Numbered from the stretch's first letter, positions 23,260 to 35,057 are shown. The stretch: DNA of 64,000 nucleotides from Monodelphis domestica (GCF_027887165.1 NC_077227.1:75024305-75088304), one strand, 5' to 3'. Made by a program: numbers and translations. Notes: a model not told the origin generated them from the sequence alone.

Positions 23260-24350
23260 ATTTTAAATATTTTATTAAAAATTTTTTTCATGGTTACATG
23301 ATTTGTGTTGTTTCCCTTCCCTCTTCCCACCCCCCTCCTGGAGTTGACAAGCAATTCCATTAGGTTATACATATATTATCACTCAAAACCTATTTCCATA
23401 TTATTCATTTTTGTAATAAAGTAATCTTTTAAAACCAAAACTCCAAATCATATATCCATATAAACAAGTGATAAATCATGTTTTCTTCTGCATTTCTACT
23501 ACCACAGTTCTTTCTCTAAATATGGATATCATTCTTTGTCTTAAGGCCCTCAGATTTGTCTTGGATCATTGCATTGCTATTAGTAGCAAAGTCTATTAAC
23601 CCTTGATGGTTCCATAGTGTTTTACTTTCTGTGTATAATGTTCTCCTGGTTCTGCTTATCTCACTCCACATCAGTTCATGGAGGTCTTTCCAGTTCTTAT
23701 AGAAATCAATCAATTCATCATTCCTTATAGCACAATAGTATTCCATCACCATCATATATCACAATTTGTTCATCCATTCCTCAATCAAGGGGCATCCCAT
23801 CATTTTCCAATTTTTTGCCACCACATAAAGCACAGCAATAAATATTTTTTGTACAAACAGATGCTATCCCATTTTAAAAAATCTCTTTGGGATACAAAAC
23901 CAGTAGTAGTATTGCTAGATCAAAGGACATGCATTCTTTTAAAGCCCTTTGGGCATAATTCCAAATTGCATTCCAGAATGGTTGGATCAATTCACAATGC
24001 TACCAGCAATGCATTAGTGTCCCAATTTTGCCATATCCCCTCCACCATTTATTATTTTCCTTTACTGTCATATTGGCCAATCTGCTAGGTGTAAGCTGAT
24101 ATACCTTAGAGTTGTTTTGATTTGCATTTCTCTAATCAGGAGGGATTTAGAACATTTTTCATATGATTATTGATAGTTTTGATTTCTTCATCTGAAAACT
24201 GCCTATTCATATGCCTTGACCAAATTATTTGTCAATTGGGGAATGATTTGATTTCTGATAAATTTGACTTAGTTCTTTGTATATTTGAGAAATTAGACCT
24301 TTGTCAGAGAAATTTGTTATAAATTTTTTTTCCCAGTTTGTTGCTTTGAA
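23260..24350 (-). mobile_element. 5'-truncated L1
   Basis: T-rich left end (poly(A) tail reversed), then the 3' UTR with 'ccctcttcccacccccctcc'. ORF2 C-terminal blocks on the minus strand include frame 23516-23755 with N-W-K-D-L-H-E-L-M-W-S and R-T-L-Y-T-E. It ends near 'cccagtttgttgctttg'. No clear target-site duplication was found. Confidence 0.85.
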
Positions 24351-24774
24351 TGGAAAGATTTAAAGAATACAATAGCCTACTGTGCTTGTTGACCATTAAA
24401 AAAACCCTTTTTTTCATAGAACAAAGTGATTCTTGAAGATTGTCCTTTAACAAGAGATAACCATGCATATGTCAATCTTGTTCTATGACTGATTACTCAT
24501 GCAAGACATAAACCAGTGAGATGTTTGCCTTCTAGGTGTTTGTTACTCTCATAGAAGAGATATAGGTTAAAGTACAAGTTAAGAAAGATTCCTTTTAGAT
24601 GATGAGGTTCTCCAATTGCTTTTGCCAGTGAATGACACTGTGTTGCCTACATGAAGTTCTGTGACACTGTAGAGCCTTCTGTACGTATAATCCCTCAGGA
24701 CTGTGATCTAACTATATATACATAGGAAGAAAACAAGTGAATGAAAAATGCATATTAATAAGTTGAATTCCTTC
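24351..24774. other. Nothing recognised
   Basis: No gene or named repeat seen. Confidence 0.4.
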
Positions 24775-25600
24775 ATTCCTTTAATTATCAAGCATTTATT
24801 AAGCTTATCTATGTGTCAATCACAATGCTAGGTGCTGGGTATACAAAGGCAAAAAAACCCAAAATGGTCTCTGCCCTCAAGGAAGCTATATCATACTGAG
24901 TGGGAAATACCCACCCACATTCAGAAAATTAGATCTACAACATATAGAAAGTACATACAGAATAATTCAGGGGAGTATGACAAATGTAAATAGGGAAACC
25001 AAGAGAAGCTTTTTGTAGGAGATGGCACCTGAGATAAACCTTGAAGGAAGTCAGAAGTGGGCAAGAAGTGCATTCTAGAAATAAAACAAAGTCTGTGCAA
25101 TGGTGCAGAGATGAGAAATGGAAATCACATATGGGAAACAAAAAGTACATCAACTTGGCTAAAACAAAATGTGTGTGATGGATAGTGTTTTGTAATGAAC
25201 TCAAAAAGCCAGATTCAGTCTATGAAGAGCTTTCACAGCCAGAGGATTTCATATTCTACCCAAAAAGAAACAGGGAACCATGTGAGCTTCTTGAGCAGGT
25301 GGGCAATATACTTTAGGAGTCTCAATTTGCCAGCTATGTGAAGTATGGCTTGGAGGCAGACAAGTTGGTGGGAGATCAATTAGGACATTACTGCAATAGG
25401 GTTGGGGAGAGGTGATGGGGCCCAGAATCTGGGTGATGGCTTTGTACATGAAGGGGAAGGGGACAGATGTTAGATATATTGCCTAGAAAGAATTCATAAG
25501 CCTTGATAACTAATTGCACATGACAAGTGAGAGAAATGGAAGAGTCAAAGATAACTACTATGTTAAGAACTTGGATGACTGAAAGAATGGTGGTATGCTA
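24775..25600 (+). repeat. Ancient interspersed repeat, family not assigned
   Basis: It begins 'caagcatttattaagctt' with 'caatgctaggtgctgggtat' and 'ccctcaaggaagctat', a start block also seen near 36345, 49878 and 58450. A purine-rich body follows, like the one at 5.6-8.2 kb. Minus-strand frames over it are chance. Confidence 0.5.
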
Positions 25601-25823
25601 GACACAACAAAGTTAAAAATAAGGGAGAAAAAATAAAATAAAATAAGGCGAGAGTTTGGCTTTCACTTCTACTAAGCCACCATCTTAGCCAAAAACATAG
25701 GAGAATTTGGAAGAACAATAATGGGATCAGGTTGGAGACATTCAACTGACAGGTGATAGTGCTGGCTGGGAATTCAGTAGAAAGATGGGGCCTGTATGGA
25801 TAAACTACAGAACCTATCAGTGT

Positions 25824-26027
25824 AAAACAATTTGTGCCTAACAATATGGAAATAGGTTCTGATCAAGGACACATATAAAACCCAGTGGAATTGTGCATTG
25901 GCTACAGGAAGGGTGGGGGTAGGGGAGGTAAAGAACATGACTCATAACCAGGGGAAAATATTCTAAATTGACTAAATAAAATTTTAAAAAATTAAAAAAA
26001 AACAAAAACAAAAAAACAATTTGTGCC
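25824..26027 (+). mobile_element. Very short L1 3' end with target-site duplication
   Basis: The L1 body is only 174 bp (25839-26012): the last part of the 3' UTR and an A-rich tail. A perfect 15-bp duplication AAAACAATTTGTGCC flanks it (25824-25838 and 26013-26027). Strong 5' truncation is typical of L1 retrotransposition. Confidence 0.9.
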
Positions 26028-26715
26028 GATACTGCAAATAGACAATGAATAGAATTCAGAACTAAAAAGGGAAAGGAGAGTAAGCTAAGTTATCTGTGGG
26101 AAACTGAAATTTTATTTTAGTAAAACATCTTTAAAATGCCAACATACTATTGATGGTGATATTTTAAAAAAACACAAAGTCATAGAAAACCGCAATTTCC
26201 AAGGAAATAAAATAAAGATAATCCAAAGTACAATGGAGAGGTGAATGACAAGCATAATCAGGTTATTCCACAATGAAAACAAGAAATTACAAAGAAACAA
26301 CATAAAATACATTGAAGAAATGTATAAATGCAAAAGAAAATGGGCTAGTAATGTGGAAAGTAGGAGAGAAGGGCAGTGAACAATCTATAGAAGCCACTGC
26401 TATCCTTGATATGTGATAAAATAGGAAGAATGATGGGTAGGTAAGCTTCCTATGGCAAATTTATAGGAGTTCAAAAAAAAGAGTGACACAGAATAGATGG
26501 GCATGGATAGGTTGGGCTTTGGATTATAGGACAGAATACATAAATGGACAAGAACACAAATCCAGCTGAGTAGAAAATATTTCTGAAAAATAGTAACAAA
26601 ACAGGTTATTATACAGAGGTAATCAGCTATTTAAGTGTTCAGTATTTTTTAACATAGTTAACTAAAAACCTGAGTGAACTCCTCTATTTCTTCTTATGTA
26701 CCAGACTAATTTTTC
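26028..26715. other. AT-rich stretch, nothing recognised
   Basis: No gene or named repeat was recognised. The minus frame 26112-26333 is AT-biased and hydrophobic by composition. Confidence 0.4.
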
Positions 26716-27420
26716 TAAAACAACCCTTTATACTTTAAAAGAATGTCTGCCCTTTGATTCAGCCATACCACTGCTGGGTTTGTACCCCAAAGAGATAATA
26801 GAGAAAAATACATATACAAAAATATTCATAGCTGCGCTTTTTGTGGTGGCAAAAAATTGGAAAATGAGGGGGTGCCCATTGATTGGGGAATGGCTGAACA
26901 AATTGTGGTATATGATGGTGATGGAATATTATGGTACTGAAAGGAATAATGAACTGAAGGATTTCTATATGATCTGGAAAGACCTCCAGGAACTGATGCA
27001 GAGCAAAAGGAGCAGAACCAGGAGAACATTGTACACAGAGACTGATACACTGTGGCACAATTGAACATAATGGATGTCTCTACTAACAGAACAATTCATT
27101 CAGGGAAAGAACTGTGGGAATAGAAACGCAGAAGAAAAACATGATTAATCACATGGTTCAATGGGGATATGATTGGGGATGTTGGCTTTAAATGAACACT
27201 CTGTTGCAAATATTAATAATATGGAAATAGGTTTTGAACAATGATATATGTAAAACCCAGTGGAACTGCTCATTGGCTCCAGGAGGGGGGAAGGAAGAGG
27301 GGAAAGAACATAAGTCATGTAACCATGGAAAAATATTCTAAATTAGTTAATTAAATTTTAAAACCATAATTAATTAAATAAAAAATGAAAAATGAAAAAA
27401 GAAAATAAAACAATCCTTTA
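26716..27420 (+). mobile_element. 5'-truncated L1 with target-site duplication
   Basis: The body is 26731-27405. Frame 26696-27064 still reads the last ORF2 segment openly (C-L-P-F-D, G-L-Y-P-K-E, F-V-V-A-K-N-W-K, G-E-W-L-N-K-L-W, R-T-L-Y-T-E-T-D). The 3' UTR with 'tccaggaggggggaaggaag' and an A-rich tail follow. The flanking 15-bp repeats are TAAAACAACCCTTTA (26716-26730) and TAAAACAATCCTTTA (27406-27420), one mismatch. It is one of the younger-looking L1 copies here. Confidence 0.92.
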
Positions 27421-27734
27421 GACATTTCCCTCCCTCAAAAATGTTCTTATGGGCAAAGATTGCCTTCTTATTTCTTTTAGCATTGCTCATTATAACTATA
27501 TTTTTTCCCATGCTTTCTTATTTTTTTGTTTACCTCTTAATTTAGAAAAGTATACCTACTATTTCCATAACCCAAGGATCACAGGGAAAAAGATATATAA
27601 CTTATGGAAATACTTAAAAATTATATTCTTATATTATTATATAGTAGCTATCATTTGCATTTGTTTTATTATTCTCAACTTTTAAAAGTATCTGTAATTC
27701 TTATATAAATACTACAGAAATATCAGAATATGAC
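27421..27734. other. AT-rich stretch, nothing recognised
   Basis: The 78-aa frame at 27449-27685 is Phe/Tyr/Ile-rich by AT composition and has no family motif. Confidence 0.4.
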
Positions 27735-28045
27735 AGGCATCACTCCTGTGATTCCTGTGATGGCTGGCCACCAGGTGATGATGTTTTTTGGCCACAATTC
27801 ATGGAGATAGTCTAAGTCTGTGTTGGCAAATGTTTTCAAGATTGTGTGCCCAAGCTGCAATTTCAAGCTGCCTGTAAGCCCCTATGTTGGTATAACTCCA
27901 GATAGCATCACATTGGACAGCTGGACAGAGAGGCCAGCATACAAAAAATGTTCTCCAGAACTGTTGGGAGAGGGAATGAAGCAGACCTTTGTGCTGCTGG
28001 GGCATGCATGCAACGCCTTCACCAACACAGGTCTAAGTCATGAAA
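27735..28045. repeat. Unassigned GC-richer block, possible DNA-transposon relic
   Basis: This 300-bp patch is GC-richer than its flanks and has a 'gtgttggcaaatgttttcaa' word that resembles hAT-like repeats in other mammals. An 81-aa frame (27820-28065) and an opposite-strand frame (27799-28005) overlap. The frame has a CPSC and a late C but no recognised domain. Coding origin, such as a retrocopy fragment, is not excluded. Confidence 0.3.
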
Positions 28046-28099
28046 AGTGTTACCTTTTGTTTTAATGGTAGAAGTACCAATGGTTTAAAAATTTTCAGA

Positions 28100-28715
28100 T
28101 TATTTACCTTATTTTAGTTATAAGAATATGAAATTGCTTTTAAAATAAATTGAATCAACAGAGGCAATCAAAAATATCAATAGATAACTTCAATTAAATG
28201 AAATTGAAAAGCTTTAATATGAAAAGTTAATACAAATAGAATAAAAAAAGTGATCAATAAAGAAAAATATTACAAAAAATTATAAGTGATTGATGTCCAA
28301 GATTCAAATTGAGCCAAAAATATATAACCTTGAAAATCAATCTTCTATATATATATATATATAAACAGTTTCAAAAGAAGTGAAGTCTATTGTAAAAAAC
28401 AGATCCAAATTTCAAGTAAACAGCAAAATGCAAATCTAAACAAACTTGAGGCTTTCTCTCACATTTAGGAAATTGACAAAGAAGGAAAAAGAAAAGAATA
28501 ATTAATGTTGGAGGAGTCGTAAGAAGAGAAATATACAAATACATTGGTGAATCTGTGAATTGGGCTAATCATTCTGAAAATCAATTTAGAATTATAGTAG
28601 GAAAACATCAATCTCTTTAGACCTTGAGATCCCAAAGCCAGAATTACATTCAAAGGAGGTCAACAGCAACATATTCCCAAATACTTTAAGAAAGAAATAA
28701 GAATTCTGATATCAA
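28100..28715 (+). mobile_element. Degraded L1 ORF2 C-terminal region
   Basis: L1 blocks 'aatgcaaatctaaacaaact' (28428), 'ctctcacatttaggaaattg' (28456) and 'ttggaggagtcgtaagaaga' (28508) appear in order, with indels and stops. An (AT)n run lies at about 28347-28364. Confidence 0.65.
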
Positions 28716-29030
28716 TGTTTTAAAATTGAAAATCCATTACCCTAAAAAAGAACTACATTTCCCAGGAGCCTACTGACTTTCTGTCGTTACATACTTCCTG
28801 TAGAGAGGGGATATTAGGCAGGGATGTGGAGGGTTCTGCCTCTTTGGCTTGCAGTGAGCATGGTGGTGGTAAGGTGGATGTTTTAAATAGACTGATCAGC
28901 CATGGGCACATGTTCTTTATTTTGTATCCTCTTTATTTCTTGATTTCTAATGATCATTAATAAATTTCTTAAAATATAATATTTTTATTTGAGATTAATT
29001 TTAACTTTTATAGTGTTTATGACCTATACA
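28716..29030 (+). mobile_element. ERV LTR, 315 bp
   Basis: It starts TGTTTTAAAA and ends ...CCTATACA. It shares 'atttcccag', 'gactgatcagccatgggcac', 'ttattttgtatcc' and 'aaatataatatttttattt' with the LTR at 18511-19474, in the same order and orientation. AATAAA lies near 28960. No target-site duplication was found. Confidence 0.65.
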
Positions 29031-29152
29031 GCAGAAATAAGAGAAAATTGAATAGAAATATTTTAATAATAGGCAGAATAGAAAAACTTGAATCCACAAA
29101 AGCAAAAAGTGAAGGATAATCTGGAAGAAGCAAAACAAAAGTCAATATATCT

Positions 29153-29175
29153 TAACCCTAATCCTAACCCTAAAC
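29153..29175. repeat. Short telomere-like repeat
   Basis: About three and a half CCCTAA-type units, one altered (TAACCCTAATCCTAACCC). It is flanked on both sides by L1 ORF1-like sequence. Confidence 0.6.
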
Positions 29176-31050
29176 TATGATCTCTATAAGAACAAAATGT
29201 ATTGATGTAGAAGACAAAATGCATGGAGACAACTTAAGGGTTAGAGGTCTCCCAGAAGTATACAAATCAAAAAACCTGAATACTACAATGCACAAAATAA
29301 TATGGGATCAATTCCCAGAACTTTTGAACTCAGAAAACAAAGGGCAACCACAGATTGCCTCCAGGGGGGAAAAACAAACAAAAACAAACAACTCTATAAA
29401 TCAAACTTTGAGATATATTGGTTAAAATTAACAATTCCAGTTACAAATAGATAAGTACTACAAGTGTCTGGGAGAAAGACTTTCAAAAAGTAAGGAAAGG
29501 AAATCTGAGTAACATAAAACTAGACCACATCCATAAAAATGAGTTCATGGATTGCTACTCCTTTTTTACTTTACCTTAAGCATAATAGATTCTGCTCCTG
29601 CCCTTTACCTTTACTCTGTGTCTCTCTCTGCTTTAAAGCAATAAAAATTACATTTAATAAAAGGCTATGGAAAACAGATTAAAAATTAATTGGAAATTAA
29701 ATAATCTAACCCTAAAGAACAAACATAGAAATAATAAAAAATTTCATTAAAGTACATGACAACAATGAGACAACATACCAAAATTTACAGGGTGCAGCCA
29801 AATAGTAATTAGGGGAAAATTTCTATCTCTAAATGTTTACATTAGTAAAGTAGAGAAAGAGCAGATCAATGAATTGAGCAAGTAACTAAAAAACTAGAAA
29901 AAGAAAAAAAATCCCCAGATAAACATCAAATTGGAAATCATAAAAATCAAAGGAAAGATGACTAAAATTGCAAGAAAACCATGGAAATAATAGATAAAAA
30001 CAAGTGCTAGTTTTCTGAAGACAAATAAAAAACCCCACATTAAAATAGATAAAACATTGGTTAATTTAATTGAAAAAAACCCCCACAAATTGGCAGTATT
30101 AAAAAATGAAAAGGATGGCCTTACCACTAATGAAGATGGAATTAAAGCAATTATTAGTTATTAGGAGCTATTTTGCACAATTATATGCCAATAACCTAAC
30201 AATCTAAGTGAAATGGATGATATTTATAAAAGTATAAATTACTCAGATTAACAGAGGAGGAAATAGAATACTTAATTAAATAACTCTATCTTAGAAAATG
30301 AGTTCCCTAAGAAATAATTTCTAGGACTAGATGGATTCACAAGAGATTCCATATTTAAATAACAATTAATTCTAATATTAAATAAACTATATGGAAAATA
30401 GGCAAAGGAGTTTTTTCAAATTCCTTTTATGACACAAATACAGCACTGATACCTAAACCAGGAAAAACAAAAACAGAAAAATAAAACTACAGACCAATTT
30501 TCCTAGTGAATATTGATGAAAAAATTTTAAATAAAATACTATCAAGATTACAGCAATATATCACAAAGATCATAAAATCTGACCAGGGGCAGTAGGCTAG
30601 ACTAATAGTAGGAGAACTAAAAACATAACTGACCATATCAAGAAGAAAATAAAACAACAGAAATAGTATGATTATCTCAAAAGACACAGAAAAAACTTCT
30701 GATAAACCACCACATCAATTTCTACTAAAAATCTTAGAAAATATAATAACAAATGAAGCTTTCCTTAAAATGATAAGTAGTATCTATCTAAAGCCATCAA
30801 GTATTATCTCTGATGGAGATCAGTTAGAAGCCTTACCAATAAACTCAGGTATGAAGCAGGGAAATCCATCAGTATCACTATTAATATTGAACTAGAAATG
30901 CTAGCTACAGCAATGAGAAGAAAAAGAAATTGAAGGAATTAAAACAGGCAATGAGGAAACAAAACTCTCACTCTGCAGATGATATGATTGTATACTTGAG
31001 AAAACCCTAGATAATCACTAAAAAACTAGTTGAAATAATTAACAATGTTA

Positions 31051-31172
31051 TCACTTGACCCCTATTGCCTAGCCCTTACCACTCTTCTGCCTTAGAACCA
31101 ATACACAGTATTGATTCTAAGACGGAGGGTAAGGGTTTTTATTTAAAAAATAAATAAATAAGTAGACAAATA
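31051..31172 (+). mobile_element. 5'-truncated marsupial SINE inside the L1
   Basis: Only the 3' half is present, from 'cacttgacccctattgccta' through 'ccaatacacagtattgattc' to an A/T-rich tail. The A and B boxes are missing. Confidence 0.8.
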
Positions 31173-31530
31173 AATACTTGGGAGACTACTGCCTGGACAA
31201 ATCCAGGAACTACATGATTCCAATTACAAAACACTTTTTATAAAGTCAGATCTAAACAAATGGAAAAATATTAATTGCTCATGGGTAGACTGAGACAATA
31301 TAATTAAAATTATAATTCTGCCTACATTAATTTATTTGTATCATTACCAAACTGCCAAAAATTGTTTTATAAAGCTAAAACAAATAACAAAACTCATGTA
31401 GAAGAACAAAAGGTTAAGAATATCAAGGAAATAAATGGGAAAAAATTGTGAAGAAAGGTGGCCTCCTTGTACCAGACCTCAAACTATACATATGGTATTG
31501 GCGGAATAGATTAGGTACATAATACACAGT

Positions 31531-31795
31531 AGAAAATTAACATAGTAGGGGCAGCTGGGTGGCTCAGTGGATTGAGAGCCAGACCTAGAGACTGGAGGGA
31601 GGTCCTAGGTTCAAACCTGTTGTCAGTCCTTAGTTGCATCCGAGCTGCATGACTCTGGACAAGTCACTTAAACCCCATTGCCTAGCCCTTACCACTCTTC
31701 TGCCTTGGAACCAATACACAGTTCTGTTTCGAAGGTAAAGATCTTAAAAATAAATTAATTAAAAAAAATTTGTTTTTAAGAAAATTACCATAGTA
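31531..31795 (+). mobile_element. Marsupial tRNA-derived SINE with target-site duplication
   Basis: The body is 31548-31778 with A box 'tggctcagtgg', B box 'ggttcaaacctg' and the core 'ctctggacaagtcacttaaa'. The flanking 17-bp repeats are AGAAAATTAACATAGTA (31531-31547) and AGAAAATTACCATAGTA (31779-31795), one mismatch. The target is the L1 at 29031-32695. Confidence 0.92.
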
Positions 31796-32695
31796 ATCTA
31801 ATGACCCAAGTTTTTGGATCTCTTTATCTGACAAAATTGCTGGGAAAACTAAAAGTTTGGCAGAAACTCAGTATAGACCAACATCTCACACTGTATATAG
31901 AGATAAAATAAAAATGGGTGCATGATTTAGACATAAAGGATCATATAAATAATTTAGGGGAGCATTTAATAGTTTTCCTGTCATTTATATGGACAAGGGA
32001 AGAATTTATGACCAAATGAAATGTAAAATCAATAATTTTGGTTATATTAAATTAAAAAGGTTTTACACAAACAAAAGCAATACAGCCAAGATTAGAAAAG
32101 AAGAGAAAGGAAAAGAAGAGAAAAGAAAAGGAAAGGAAATGGATCTATTTGTGGTGGCAAAGAATTAGAAATTAAGGGGATGTTCATAATTTGGGGAATG
32201 ATTGAATAAGTTGTGGTATATAATTGTACTATAATGGAATACTATTGTGCTATTCGATATGATGAAGGGGGTGGTTTCAGAAAAACTTGGAAAAGACTTA
32301 CATGAACTGATGCAAAATGAGGTGATCAGTACCAGAAAAACAGTGTGCATAGTAACAGCAATAATGTAAGATGATCAACTGTGAATGACTTAGCTATTCT
32401 GATCAAGACTATGATATAAGACGATTCAAAATGACTCATATGAAAAATGCAATTCACCTCCACAGAAAGACCTGATGGAGTCTGAATGAAGATTAAAGCA
32501 TACTATTTTTCATTTTTTTCCTCCATGACTTTTTTGGTATGTGTTTTCTTTTACCATGTGACTAATATGGAAATGTGTTTTGCATAATTGTACATATATA
32601 ACCAATATCAAGTTGCTTGCTATCTCAGGGAGAGAGGAGGGGAAGAAGGGAGAGGAAGAGAATTTGGAATTCAAAATTTTGAAAAATGAATGCTG

Positions 32696-32905
32696 GGGGC
32701 AGCTGGGTAGTTCAGTGTATTGAGAGCCAGGCCTAGAGACAGGAGGGTCCTGGGTTCAAATTTGACCTCAGACACTTCCCAGCTGTGTGACCCTGGGCAA
32801 GTCACTTAACCCCCATTGCCTAGTCCTTACCACAGTTTTGCCTTGAAATCAATACTTAGTATGGATTCTATGACAGAAGGAGAAAGGTTAAAAAAAAAAG
32901 CAACC
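32696..32905 (+). mobile_element. Marsupial tRNA-derived SINE
   Basis: Full-length type: 'ggggcagctgggtagttcag', B box 'ggttcaaatttg', core 'ctgggcaagtcacttaaccc', 3' block 'aatcaatacttagtatggat' and an A-rich end. It sits at the exact end of the preceding L1. Confidence 0.9.
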
Positions 32906-32924
32906 TATTAATCAAATGAAACAG

Positions 32925-33774
32925 ACTGCTTCAAATAACTAAAAATAAGAGAAATGCAAATCAAAACAACTCTGAGTTTTTCTCTCACACCTAGCAAACA
33001 GGCAAAGCTTATAAAAAATAGGAATCCTTAATGATAGAGGAGTTGTGGTAAGATAGGCACACTAGTGTATTGTTGGTGGAGCTGAGAATAAATATAACCA
33101 TATAGGAAAGCAATTTGTGATTACTGAAATAGCGCTTAAAATGTCCATATTCTTTGATCCAGCAATTCCTTTACAAGATTAATACCTCAAGGAGTCCATC
33201 AATAAGAAGCAAGTGTCCATCTACCAAAATCTCTATAGTAGCGCTTTTTTATAATAGTAAAGAACTGGAAACAAAGTAGACCTTGTCAACTGGGGAATGA
33301 CAAACTATGGCTTATGAATATAAAGAATACTGTACTACAACAAATGACAAATTTGAAGAACACAGAGAAGCACAGATTTAAATTAACTAATACAGTGAAG
33401 TGATCAGAGCCAAGAGAACACACAATGACAAGAATGAAAGTGGGAAGATGACTCACAAAGCAATCAAAAGTGAGCATTACAAGATAACAGGAAGATAGCC
33501 TGGTTCCAAGAAGAGATATGAAAAAACATCCCTGTCTTTGTAGTTTTATAGAAAGGGAAGATCCATATAGGCATGGCATTTTATACATTTTTAGACTTTT
33601 GGGGGAATATTATCAGTTTTACTTATTTTCTTATTTTTTTTTACCTTTAAAAATGTTACTTGTCATGTGGGATGACTCTCTCAAAGCGGGGAGAAGGGAT
33701 ACTGAGGGAAATTATGGTGATATAACCCCCACCACCATAAGATATCAATAAAAAAAGGTATCTTAAAAAAAAGA
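32925..33774 (+). mobile_element. Old L1 3' end, third tail type
   Basis: ORF2 C-terminal blocks ('aatgcaaatcaaaacaactc' at 32954, 'ttgttggtggagctgagaat' at 33070) lead into a 3' UTR ending 'ccataagatatcaataaaaa'. This tail differs from the L1 tails at 10.2 kb and 32.6 kb. Confidence 0.7.
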
Positions 33775-34140
33775 AAGAATGATTATAGCAAATATAAAGA
33801 AGCCTAGGAAGATATAAACTGATACAAAGTGAAGTAAGCAGAACCAGGAAGACAATAGATACAATGACTAAAACAATGTAAATGAAAAGAACAGCAACCA
33901 TAATTCATAGGTCAGCACTGAAAGTTAGAGGACAAATGGTGTGAAACTCAGTAATAATATCAGATAAGAAAAGTATGAGTTTTGCTGAAAAACAGGTTTT
34001 TCTCCTTTTCCATATTTTATAAGGGATAGCTCTCAAGATCAACCAGGGAACATGTAGGTGATACAAAATGGGGGGCTGTAAATTAAATATGGGAAATGTA
34101 GATGATATAAAAACAAAAGATGCCAATAAAGATTTAAAAA
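33775..34140 (+). mobile_element. Second old L1 3' end
   Basis: A 'gaagtaagcagaaccaggaa' block (33831) and the ending 'agatgatataaaaacaaaag' / 'ccaataaagatt' resemble the tail of the preceding element. It appears to be a separate truncated copy placed head-to-tail. Confidence 0.6.
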
Positions 34141-34641
34141 AATATTAACTATATATATGTATGAGTGAGCAAATTTCATTAACTTCTGATTAGTTGATTC
34201 CTGGTCAGATATGGAAAAATTCACATTTTTCTTCTAAGTAAAATTATTGAGAAAATATTTAGCAAATATCAGTAAATCTTAGGAATTATTCTTTTCTAGC
34301 AGCATATTTGAATATGCTACATAGGATTATAAAGTATTTAGCATTAAATAAGAATACCTATCTGAGAAATACAAAAATGATAAACTTGAAAGCACTACAT
34401 AACTGTCAGATAAAGAGAGTATAAATGATTAAATTACATAATAAGTTAGTAATGATTCTCTTTAATAAACAGTTCATGCATGTATACTTTTAGGGTAGAA
34501 CATCAACATTACCTGAAAAATAGTGAAAAACAACAAACTTTGCTGTGAAATTACTGTGTGACTGGGAAAAACTGAAAAACTCTGAGCCTTAATTTCTTTA
34601 ATTCTCTTCATTTATAGAGGGGGAAGTAAAACTATCTAATA
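34141..34641. other. AT-rich stretch, nothing recognised
   Basis: No gene or named repeat seen. Confidence 0.4.
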
Positions 34642-35057
34642 CCAGTGTCGACATGGAAATCTAGAGATCCCCAGTTTATTTATTTGGGAGGTAGAAACCC
34701 CAGGTTTTGACCTTGTCACAGGAGAGGTTTCCCCCTGAGGGAAGGTCCCACTTCACCAGACAATAGACATCCATCCACTTCAGGTGGGAAGTAGATCCCA
34801 TCCAAGTCAAGTAGCTCTTTTGTCTCCAGAAGCCTTTCCCAGTATATCACACCCTCCTTCCAAGTGAGGAACTGGGGAACTTTAGCTTTCTAAACTTGAT
34901 GCTACCTACTGCTCCAAAGCTGAAATGGATGTCTATTGTCTGGTGAAGTGGGACCTTCCCTCAGGGGGAAATCTCTCCTGTGACAAGGTCAAAACCTGGG
35001 GTTTCTACCTCCCAACTAAATAAACTGGGGACTTGTAGATTTCCACATCGACACCAG
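34642..35057. mobile_element. Foldback element with 133-bp terminal inverted repeats
   Basis: The left arm (34642-34774) and right arm (34925-35057) are inverted repeats of equal length, about 92% identical by eye. The inner ends read 'caatagacatccat' and 'atggatgtctattg'. The loop of about 150 bp is single-copy and non-coding. No transposase frame is present, so this looks like a non-autonomous DNA-transposon (MITE-like) copy. I could not define a target-site duplication, so the superfamily is unknown. A second partial copy lies at 36961-37062. Confidence 0.8.

Larger units (their letters stand above)
29031..32695 (+). mobile_element. Long degraded L1 with SINEs inserted
   Basis: An ORF1 remnant is at 29177-29425 (a RVRGLPEVY block, then a P-E-L-L stretch). 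ORF2 follows in broken frames: the post-endonuclease region from 29680, reverse transcriptase at 30668-30895 (MISSIYLKP, then a MKQGNP stretch), and an ADDM site near 30977-30988. The C-terminal region runs 31170-32080, a low-complexity GAAAA patch covers 32080-32140, then a 3' UTR to 32695. SINEs sit at 31051-31172 and 31548-31778. An approximately 80-bp piece at 29565-29640 looks like L1 sequence in the opposite sense. Confidence 0.8.

Noticed and set aside
18511..29030. One provirus spanning both 315-bp LTRs
   Set aside because: The DNA between them consists of L1, SINE and ancient repeats with no + strand gag/pol/env frames, the LTRs are clearly diverged, and no flanking duplication joins them.
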